DNA of 64,000 bases from the NCBI GenBank assembly GCA_963698085.1, contig OY969122.1, positions 2,108,001 through 2,172,000 of the forward strand, read 5' to 3'. Position numbers and translations under genes: made by a program. Source of the stretch: VRUE01 sp963698085 (GTDB lineage: Bacteria > Actinomycetota > Thermoleophilia > Solirubrobacterales > 70-9). Every line of letters starts with the position of its first letter. The stretch's first letter is position 1. The notes below the pieces were generated by a model. The model was not told the DNA's origin. It searched no databases and was given only the letters and a program-made list of their open reading frames with translations. Below are positions 58,137 to 64,000 of the stretch, piece by piece.

Positions 58137-58561
58137 TGCTGATCGATGCCAACCTCCTCATCTACGCAGCCGACACACGCAGCAGGTTTCATCAACCCGC
58201 CCGAGAGTGGCTGCTGGAGCAACTGAACGGCAGCCGGCGCGTCGGCCTGCCATGGCAAAGCCTCGCGTCGTTTCTTCGCGTGATCACTCACACCCGAATC
58301 GCCGCGCATCCCCTTCCTCCGGCGGACGCATGGCAGACGATCTCAGCCTGGCTCAACTCCGAAATTGCCTGGGTCCCCGAGCCCGGTGCCGGCTACGCGT
58401 CGATTCTCGGCGATTTACTCGTCCGGTATGAGGTGACGGGCAACCTGGTTCCAGATGCCCAGCTCGCCGCGCTCGCGCTCGAGCACGGGCTCACCGTGTA
58501 CTCGGCGGACACCGATTTCGCCCGCTTCACCGAGGTCAGCTGGACCAACCCGTTGGCGTAG
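58136..58561 (+). CDS. vapC: VapC-like PIN-domain toxin
   Basis: 141 residues. PIN motifs: LIDANLLIYAAD (Asp), GLPWQSLASFLRVITH (this subgroup has Trp-Gln where others have Glu nearby), GNLVPDAQLAALALEHG (Asp) and YSADTDFARF (Asp). RNase toxin coupled to vapB. The pair is inserted between cysO and cysM, interrupting an otherwise functional cysteine-biosynthesis cluster. Confidence 0.88.
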   Translation: MLIDANLLIYAADTRSRFHQPAREWLLEQLNGSRRVGLPWQSLASFLRVITHTRIAAHPLPPADAWQTISAWLNSEIAWVPEPGAGYASILGDLLVRYEVTGNLVPDAQLAALALEHGLTVYSADTDFARFTEVSWTNPLA

Positions 58562-58591
58562 GACGCCCTGATCTCCGAGCCGCTAACCCTG

Positions 58592-58610
58592 GCTATACTT
58601 TTTGAAGTAA
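58592..58610 (+). promoter_or_regulatory. Shared 19-bp motif upstream of cysM
   Basis: Identical to 56,242-56,260. It ends 12 bp before the cysM ATG, next to the CGGGAG ribosome site. If TATACT is the -10 then the cysM mRNA leader is only about 15 nt. Confidence 0.7.
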
Positions 58611-58622
58611 CGGGAGACTGGG

Positions 58623-59588
58623 ATGCCTCACGACGAGCTACTAAATCGACCCTGCGGGGGACGCTTCGGCGATGTGGTTCAGTCGATCGGCAACACGCCG
58701 CTGGTCGAGCTGCCGCGCCTCTCGCCCAAGCCCGGCGTCCGCATCTATGCCAAGCTCGAGGGCCGCAACCCGACCGGCTCGGTCAAGGACCGGGTCGCCA
58801 AATCGATGATCGAGGCGGCCGAGGCGGAGGGTGCGATTGAGCCGGGGCAGACGATCCTCGAGCCGACCTCCGGCAACACCGGCATCTCGCTGGCGATGAT
58901 CTGCCGCCGCAAGGGCTACCCGCTGAAGGTGGTGATGCCCGACAACGTCACCGCCGAGCGCACCCAGTTGTTGGAGATGTACGGGGCGGAGATCGTCTAC
59001 TCGGAGGGCGCCAAGGGCTCCAACGGCGCGGTCGAGGTGGCGCTGGAGATGGCCGAGGACCCGAGCTACTACATGCCCTACCAGTACGGCAACGAGGCCA
59101 ACCCGCTGGCCCACTACAACGGCACCGCGGTCGAGATCCTCGAAGAGCTCGACGAGGTGGCGGCCTTCGTCGGCGGCCTCGGCACCGGCGGCACGCTGAT
59201 GGGCAACGGGCGGCGGCTGAAGGAGAACGATCCCGAGACGCTGCTGGTCGCGGCCGAGCCGATGCAAGGGGAGATGGTGCACGGCCTGCGCTCGCTCGAG
59301 GACGGCTTCATCCCGCCGATCATCGACATCACCCTGCTCGACCGCAAGATCATGGTCTCCAACCGCGACGCGATCGTCTGGACCCGCAAGCTGCTCGACG
59401 AGGAGGGCGTCTTCGCCGGCGTCTCCTCCGGTGCGATCGCCCGCATCGCCGTCCGCATCGGCGAAGAGCTCGACGGCGGCAACGTCGTCTTCCTGATCCC
59501 CGACGACGGCTGGAAGTACCTCTCCTCCGGCGTCTACACCCGCCCGATCGACGAGATCGAGAACCTGGACTCCACCGTCTGGTGGTAA
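58623..59588 (+). CDS. cysM: O-phosphoserine/CysO-dependent cysteine synthase CysM
   Basis: 321 residues, fold-type II PLP enzyme. PLP lysine in NPTGSVKDRVAK; substrate loop EPTSGNTGISLAM; phosphate cup VGGLGTGGTLMG; late Ser in GVSSGAIARIAV. By context it condenses an activated serine (O-phosphoserine in mycobacteria) with CysO-thiocarboxylate to give CysO-cysteine. The C-terminus ends STVWW, a short tail consistent with the CysM branch. A following Mec gene supports this over a sulfide-dependent CysK. Confidence 0.93.
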   Translation: MPHDELLNRPCGGRFGDVVQSIGNTPLVELPRLSPKPGVRIYAKLEGRNPTGSVKDRVAKSMIEAAEAEGAIEPGQTILEPTSGNTGISLAMICRRKGYPLKVVMPDNVTAERTQLLEMYGAEIVYSEGAKGSNGAVEVALEMAEDPSYYMPYQYGNEANPLAHYNGTAVEILEELDEVAAFVGGLGTGGTLMGNGRRLKENDPETLLVAAEPMQGEMVHGLRSLEDGFIPPIIDITLLDRKIMVSNRDAIVWTRKLLDEEGVFAGVSSGAIARIAVRIGEELDGGNVVFLIPDDGWKYLSSGVYTRPIDEIENLDSTVWW

Positions 59589-59607
59589 ACCGGTCCTCGT
59601 TGCGCCG

Positions 59608-60009
59608 ATGCGAATCGCCCAATCCCTGATCGACGAGCTGGTCGCGCACGCCCGCGAGGACCTGCCGAACGAGTGCTGCGGTTTGATCGGCGGGTCCGAT
59701 GGGGTCGCCGCGACCGTCTACCGCACGCGCAACGAGTTCGCCAGCCCCTTCAGCTACCAGATCCACACCAGCGATCAATTCCGGGTAACGCAGAAGGAGA
59801 TCCCGGATCGCGGTGAGGAGCTGTTGGCGATCTACCACTCGCACACCAAGAGCCCCGCCTATCCCTCCCAGGCGGATGTCAACGCTGCCGAGGGATGGCC
59901 CGAACCGACCTACGTGATTGTCTCGCTCGCCGATCCCGAGGCGCCGGCAGTCAAGGGCTACTGGCTCAGGGACAAGAAGATCGCCGAGGCCGAGCTTGTC
60001 GTCGAGTAG
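59608..60009 (+). CDS. mec: Mec-type JAMM/MPN metallopeptidase
   Basis: 133 residues. Zinc JAMM motif: Glu in LPNECCGLIGG, then HSHTKSPAYPSQAD, which is H-x-H-x7-S-x2-D exactly. In mycobacteria Mec cleaves cysteine from the C-terminus of CysO. It is 19 bp after cysM, completing the moeZ-cysO-cysM-mec set in one locus. Confidence 0.93.
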   Translation: MRIAQSLIDELVAHAREDLPNECCGLIGGSDGVAATVYRTRNEFASPFSYQIHTSDQFRVTQKEIPDRGEELLAIYHSHTKSPAYPSQADVNAAEGWPEPTYVIVSLADPEAPAVKGYWLRDKKIAEAELVVE

Positions 60010-60223
60010 CGGCAAGCTGGTCAAGGTCGCTTTCGCCCAGCAGCAGCCGGAGGCGGAAATGATCCAAGGGTTGCTGTCGGAGCACGGCATCCCAAGCATG
60101 CTGCGGCGGGCCGCGGGGTTCGACGTGCCGGACTTCCTCGCCGCCGGGCCGCGGGAAATCCTCGTCGCCGAGGAGCTCGGCGAGCAGGCTCGCGAAGTGC
60201 TCGAGGGGACCGGCGCGGGCTAG
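59996..60223 (+). CDS. DUF2007-like small protein
   Basis: 75 residues from TTG 59996, overlapping the mec end by 14 bp (translational coupling). The sequence KLVKVAFAQQQPEAEMIQGL, LSEHGIPSML, ILVAEELGEQAREVL fits the DUF2007 putative signal-transducing domain. No cysteine. A role with Mec is not known. Confidence 0.75.
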   Translation: MSSSSGKLVKVAFAQQQPEAEMIQGLLSEHGIPSMLRRAAGFDVPDFLAAGPREILVAEELGEQAREVLEGTGAG

Positions 60224-60236
60224 GCGCCGGGTCGGC

Positions 60237-60938
60237 TCAGGCGGCCGTCGGGGCGGGCTGGATCAGTCCCGCCAGCGGATCGGTCCCGTTCCAGCTGCCC
60301 GCCGAGGAGAGCGGGCGGAAGCGGACGAACGCCTGTTCATGCTGGAAGGGGAGGCCGCGGTCGGCTTTGACCGCGGCCTGGTGTGGGCCGTCCTTGCCGA
60401 AGGCGTACTCGCGCATCGCCCCGGCGCTGCGCCAGATCGAGAAGGTGGAGACCAGCCGTGGGCGGGCGGGTCGGGTGAGGCCGGTGACGGCGACGACGGC
60501 GGGGTTGTCGACGGCATCGCGCTCGGCGGGCCCGCTTGCCTTCAAGAACGGCCTGATTCGAAGCGCCCGCAGGCGGCCCAGGGTAAGGGCGACCGCCGGC
60601 TCCTCGTCGCTCATGTGCAGCTCCCGCTTCGGCAGTCCCGGCATTCCGGCCCACGACCCGAAGCAGCGCCGCGGCTCCAGCCGTGCGTGCCAACCCACCG
60701 CCAGGCGCTCGCCGAAGGGATGCCCTGCGAGGAAGCGGTCGATCGCGGCGTCGTCGTCCCAGGCGGCGATCAGGCCGATGCGGCCCAGCTCTGGCCTGGG
60801 CGGGCGTTTGCCGAGCGGCCCCACCATCGTCGGCTCCGCGTAGGTCATACCGGGAATCGCTGCTGGGTCGAGTCGCCGGAAGAGCAGCCGCTGCGCCCGC
60901 AATGAGCCGACGTCGGCGATATGAACGGAGACGATCAT
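60237..60938 (-). CDS. CrtA/spheroidene-monooxygenase-like protein
   Basis: 233 residues. The C-terminal part TFSIWRSAGAMREYAFGKDG followed by PHQAAVKADRGLPFQHEQAF resembles the CrtA family, which has a dimeric alpha-beta barrel-type fold. The N-terminal half repeats a similar pattern (IGLIAAWDDDAAIDRFLAGH), suggesting a duplication. There are no other carotenoid genes nearby, so the biological substrate is unknown. It is 6 bp downstream of the next gene on this strand. Confidence 0.7.
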   Translation of the reverse strand: MIVSVHIADVGSLRAQRLLFRRLDPAAIPGMTYAEPTMVGPLGKRPPRPELGRIGLIAAWDDDAAIDRFLAGHPFGERLAVGWHARLEPRRCFGSWAGMPGLPKRELHMSDEEPAVALTLGRLRALRIRPFLKASGPAERDAVDNPAVVAVTGLTRPARPRLVSTFSIWRSAGAMREYAFGKDGPHQAAVKADRGLPFQHEQAFVRFRPLSSAGSWNGTDPLAGLIQPAPTAA

Positions 60939-60944
60939 CTGCGG

Positions 60945-61613
60945 CTAAGCGGTGCTCGGACGAGCAATCGCCCGCAGGTAATCGCGCCAGGCGGCCTCGA
61001 TTTCGTCGGCCGGGGCGTCGAATGCCGCTTCCAGGGTGGGGGCCGGGCCGTCCGGGAGGATCTGCAGCGCGAGGCGCTCGCAGGCCTCCGGCCCGCGTTC
61101 GGTCTCGAGCAGGTCGAAGATCGTGCCGCCGAGGATCACGGCATCGCGGCGGGAGGGGGGGAACGACGGTCCGCCGCTCTCGCGCAGGCGCCTGATTACC
61201 GCCGCGCGGTAGAGGCTGACCTGGCGGGCGAAGTACTGGGCCGCGCCCTCGACCAACCAAGCCCAGCCGAGGTAGCGGGCGAAGCGGCGCGGCGTCCAGG
61301 AGGGGGGGAGGTCCGGGTTGTTGGCGGCGATCACGAGCTGGGCGTAGAGGCGCTCGGCGGTGCCCCGCAGCGCCTCGCGCGAGTCGTCGCCGGCGGCGCG
61401 CCGCTCCATGTGCGGGTCGTTGAGCACGTGCAGCTCGGTCGCCATCGCCCAGCCGGCCAGGTAGCGCCGCCCGGCCGGCGCCGCCGACCAGCGCGCAGCG
61501 GGGAGATACGGGTGGGCGAGCGAGAGCAGCGTCGGGTTGGTGTGGACGACCACGGTGACCTCGCCGGGCACCGACTCGAAGCGATCCTCGAGCCGCAGCC
61601 GCAGTTCCTCCAT
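60945..61613 (-). CDS. Peptidase-MA-like hypothetical protein; start uncertain
   Basis: 222 residues from ATG 61613. The reading frame, however, stays protein-like upstream to a stop at 61,710 (SLSFTARHDSGDAAFAERTL just before the ATG) with no standard start codon, so about 32 further codons probably belong to the gene. Segments VTVVVHTNPTLLSLAHPYLP, AGWAMATELHVLNDPHM and WAWLVEGAAQYFARQ recall gluzincin-type domains without a clear HExxH, so catalysis is doubtful. In operon with the CrtA-like gene. Confidence 0.65.
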   Translation of the reverse strand: MEELRLRLEDRFESVPGEVTVVVHTNPTLLSLAHPYLPAARWSAAPAGRRYLAGWAMATELHVLNDPHMERRAAGDDSREALRGTAERLYAQLVIAANNPDLPPSWTPRRFARYLGWAWLVEGAAQYFARQVSLYRAAVIRRLRESGGPSFPPSRRDAVILGGTIFDLLETERGPEACERLALQILPDGPAPTLEAAFDAPADEIEAAWRDYLRAIARPSTA

Positions 61614-61722
61614 GCGGTCGAGCGTGCGCTCGGCGAAGGCCGCGTCGCCGCTGTCGTGCCGCGCCGTGAAGCTAAGCGAGTGAGTCTCGACCCAAGGGAT
61701 GCGGCGAGCCTATAGCCGAGGC

Positions 61723-62352
61723 TTAAACGAGTACTGGCTCAGCGGCGGTGCAGACCGAGTGGATCTCAGCGCGGGCGCGGTCGAACTCCTCGTCCGCCAT
61801 CACCGGCGTGCCCTCGAAGGGCAGATCGCGGTCGATCTCGACCCAAGAGCGGCAGCCGTGGTACTCGTCGCGGACGCGCACGGTGACGGGGCGGGGGATG
61901 CGGTGGACCCGCAGCAGCAGGATGTGCAGCGGGTGGCGCCGCTTCCAGTTGAGCCGCTTCTCGGCGTAGTCCGGGGTCCAGACGTAATACGGGGAAAGAT
62001 CGTCGACGATGCGCGGGTTGTTGACCGTCAGGTGGTCGGTCACCTCGGCCCAGCAGCGCAGCCTGACGCGGTCGGGCTGGGGGATGCCGCCATCCTGGAT
62101 CAGCGCTGCGGGGGGCGGCTCCTCGTCGGGCCAGACACCCTCCTCGAGCGCGCGCCGCAGCTCCGGGTGGTGGGACTCGCGGACGAGGTTGTTGCGCTGG
62201 TGGTCGAAGGTCGGGTAGAGGAAGAAGCGCTCGTGGTCGAGCTCGAAGTGCTTGTTGTCCTCGCGGATGCCGCCCTTGCGCAGGGTCAGCAACTGCTCGC
62301 CCTCGGCGAGAGCGCGCACCGTTACTGCCCATTCCTTTAAAGCGATCGGCAT
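61723..62352 (-). CDS. DUF1802 family protein
   Basis: 209 residues from ATG 62352. Family features: ALKEWAVTVRALAEGEQLLT, LRKGGIREDNKHFELDHERF, FFLYPTFDHQ and SPYYVWTPDYAEKRLNWKRR. DUF1802 proteins occur in actinobacteria, cyanobacteria and others and have no established function. No signal peptide. Confidence 0.88.
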   Translation of the reverse strand: MPIALKEWAVTVRALAEGEQLLTLRKGGIREDNKHFELDHERFFLYPTFDHQRNNLVRESHHPELRRALEEGVWPDEEPPPAALIQDGGIPQPDRVRLRCWAEVTDHLTVNNPRIVDDLSPYYVWTPDYAEKRLNWKRRHPLHILLLRVHRIPRPVTVRVRDEYHGCRSWVEIDRDLPFEGTPVMADEEFDRARAEIHSVCTAAEPVLV

Positions 62353-62494
62353 ATGAATCAAACCTGAGAAGGTTGGAGAATCTGTGCTGGGAGGTTGGCG
62401 CCTATGGACCCTGTCCAGGCGAGAGCCCCGCCCAAGGCCGCGCATTCTAGACGAGGCAGGCCGAATCGCCAAATTAATGCTGGTTTAGAGCGAC

Positions 62495-64000
62495 CTAGGT
62501 GGACGTCCGGCCGATCGCGCCGCCACCCGGCGTCTCGATCCGCAGCCTGTCGCCGGGCTGCAGAGCGCCTTCGCTCTTGCTCGGCAGCGGCTCGCCGCCC
62601 AGGAAGTCGGCGCCGACCTGACCGTCTTCGCCGCCCTCGCGGCCACGAGGGGGATGCCGCCGGCGCTCGCCGATCAGCGTGTAGCGCATCGGCGCCAGCG
62701 CTTCCAGCTCACGCACCAGACCGTCGCCACCGCGGTGGAGGCCGGAGCCGCCGCTGCCGCGCCGCAGCGCCAGCTCGCGCACCCGCAGCGGGAACTCGGT
62801 CTCCAGCGCCTCGACCGGGGTGTTGAGCGTGTTCGACATCGCCACGTGGATCGCGCTCGGCCCGTCGGCGTCCGGACATGCACCCTGGCCGCCGCCGAGC
62901 GTCTCGTAGTAGGTGAAGCCCTCGCCGGCGAGGGTCAGGTTGTTCATCGTGCCCTGGCCTTGGGCCGGGACCGGTCGGGCGCCGGCAAGGGCGGCGATCG
63001 TCAGGTCGGCGACCCTGCTCGAGGTCTCGACGTTGCCGGCGGCGACGGCGGCGGGGAAGCGGGCGTTCAGCAGGCAGCCCTGCGGCGCGATCACCTCGAT
63101 CGGCCGGTAGGCGCCGGCGCAGGGGGGTGCCTCGGGGTCGGTCAGCACGCGGACCGCGAAGAATGCGGCCGATTTGGTCACCGAGAGCGGGCAGTTGAGG
63201 TTGCCGTCGATCTGGCCGTCGGTGCCGCTGAAGTCGAGCACGAGGCGGTCGCCGCGGATGCTCGCCTGGAGCCGGAGACTGACGTCACGCGGATCGCCGT
63301 TCGCGTCGTCCTCCAAGCGGTCCTCGGCCGCGTAGGTGCCGTCGGGCAGGTCCGCCAGGGCGACGCGGGTGCGGCGCTCGGCGTAGGCGAGGATCTCCGC
63401 CATGCCGGCGCGCAGGTGGTCGAGACCATGGCGCGCCGCCAGCTCGGCCAAGCGCAGTGCACCGATGCGGTTGGCGGCGGCTTGGGCGCGCAGGTCGGCG
63501 AGTCGCTGGCGCGGCGAGCGCATCTGCGCCGCGATCTGCTCCAGCTCTCCACCCTCGAGTTGGGTCGGCGGGATCACCACGCCCTCTTCCGCCAGGGTGC
63601 GCGAGCGTGCCGGCATCCCCGCTGGGCTGGGCCCGCCGATGTCGGCGTGGTGGGCGCGGGAGGCGGCGAAGCCGAGCAGCTCGCCGGCGACGAAGATCGG
63701 CGAGATCAGGGTCACGTCGGGCAGGTGGGTGCCGCCGCGGTATGGATCGTTGAGGATCCACGCGTCTCCTAGTCGCTGCTCCTCGTCAAGCACAGCGGCG
63801 ACCGCATCGGGCATCGAGCCGAGGTGGACGGGGATGTGCTCGGCCTGCATGACGAGCTCGCCGCTGGCGTCGAAAAGCGCGGTCGAGCAATCGTGGCGCT
63901 CCTTGATGTTGGCCGAGTAGGCCGAGCGAATCAGCACCGCGCCCATCTCGTCACAGGCAGCCTGCAGCCCGCCGATCATCACCTGCAGCCCGACCGGGTC
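62495..64000 (-). CDS. Hydantoinase B / oxoprolinase family protein, N-terminus outside window
   Basis: About 500 residues are visible; the frame stays open to the window edge (DPVGLQVMIGGLQAACDEMG), so the start lies beyond it. HyuB motifs: SANIKERHDCSTALFDASGE, HIPVHLGSMPDAV, LNDPYRGGTHLPDVTLISP, HHADIGGPSPAGMPA, NLNCPLSVTKSAAFFAVR. The C-terminal GGGAIGRTST is as usual. HyuB acts with HyuA in ATP-dependent hydrolysis of 5-oxoproline or N-methylhydantoin-like rings; a hyuA gene would be expected upstream, past the edge. Confidence 0.93.
   Translation of the reverse strand, partial: DPVGLQVMIGGLQAACDEMGAVLIRSAYSANIKERHDCSTALFDASGELVMQAEHIPVHLGSMPDAVAAVLDEEQRLGDAWILNDPYRGGTHLPDVTLISPIFVAGELLGFAASRAHHADIGGPSPAGMPARSRTLAEEGVVIPPTQLEGGELEQIAAQMRSPRQRLADLRAQAAANRIGALRLAELAARHGLDHLRAGMAEILAYAERRTRVALADLPDGTYAAEDRLEDDANGDPRDVSLRLQASIRGDRLVLDFSGTDGQIDGNLNCPLSVTKSAAFFAVRVLTDPEAPPCAGAYRPIEVIAPQGCLLNARFPAAVAAGNVETSSRVADLTIAALAGARPVPAQGQGTMNNLTLAGEGFTYYETLGGGQGACPDADGPSAIHVAMSNTLNTPVEALETEFPLRVRELALRRGSGGSGLHRGGDGLVRELEALAPMRYTLIGERRRHPPRGREGGEDGQVGADFLGGEPLPSKSEGALQPGDRLRIETPGGGAIGRTST

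Overview
The window looks like chromosome (or a metagenome contig) from a high-GC, deep-branching actinobacterium, most plausibly Thermoleophilia/Solirubrobacterales. The grounds are the strong G/C third-position bias, frequent GTG/TTG starts with short overlaps, the SUF system with Rieske and SufU, the CysO-CysM-Mec cysteine route, a wax-ester synthase family protein, and large secreted propeller proteins with Lys/Arg-rich tails. No rRNA, tRNA or CRISPR array was seen. The lineage is inferred from gene content and not from a marker gene.

Layout. 1-5,664: an AddA/AddB-like helicase-nuclease pair, small housekeeping genes (HAD phosphatase, GNAT acetyltransferase) and a MIP18/DUF59 Fe-S assembly factor. 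5,620-10,538: an accessory island in the 3' end of the DUF59 gene, bounded by a 32-bp direct repeat with a third, degenerate copy inside. It holds a relaxase remnant, a VapBC-like pair, small HTH genes around a long perfect hairpin, a frameshifted gene and a membrane-anchored orphan. 10,593-19,934: FxsA, wax-ester synthase/DGAT, IspH, a thioredoxin-fold protein without CXXC, a lipoprotein/membrane-protein pair, a DUF1254-type protein and a double-TetR regulator. 20,424-29,270 and 44,703-55,334: two related secreted-protein loci. Each has a giant NHL-propeller protein translationally coupled (ATGA) to a giant partner, followed by a regulator, with a collagen-like protein and a duplicated-domain exported family nearby. 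29,277-37,456: the SUF Fe-S pathway in blocks (Rrf2-SufC-SufS, SufU, Rieske-SufB-SufD). 37,484-43,638: an MFS exporter, a NarL-type two-component pair split by a DUF559 gene, an MNT-type toxin-antitoxin candidate and HtpX. 55,592-60,223: TetR, then MoeZ-like, CysO, VapBC, CysM, Mec and DUF2007. 60,237-64,000: CrtA-like, peptidase-like, DUF1802 and a partial hydantoinase B.

How genes work together. SufS and SufU mobilise sulfur, SufBCD builds clusters, and Rrf2 probably regulates; the two main suf transcription units share a promoter-like motif. MoeZ would load sulfur onto CysO, CysM would make the CysO-cysteine adduct and Mec would release cysteine; moeZ and cysM share an identical 19-bp upstream motif. 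The secreted loci are probably cell-surface systems of unknown function and are the best candidates for undescribed biology, together with the island and a dispersed palindrome family.

Caution. Three genes (8,570-9,336; 25,290-28,180; 33,171-33,609) carry single-base frameshifts, two of them in otherwise well conserved frames, so local consensus errors are likely.
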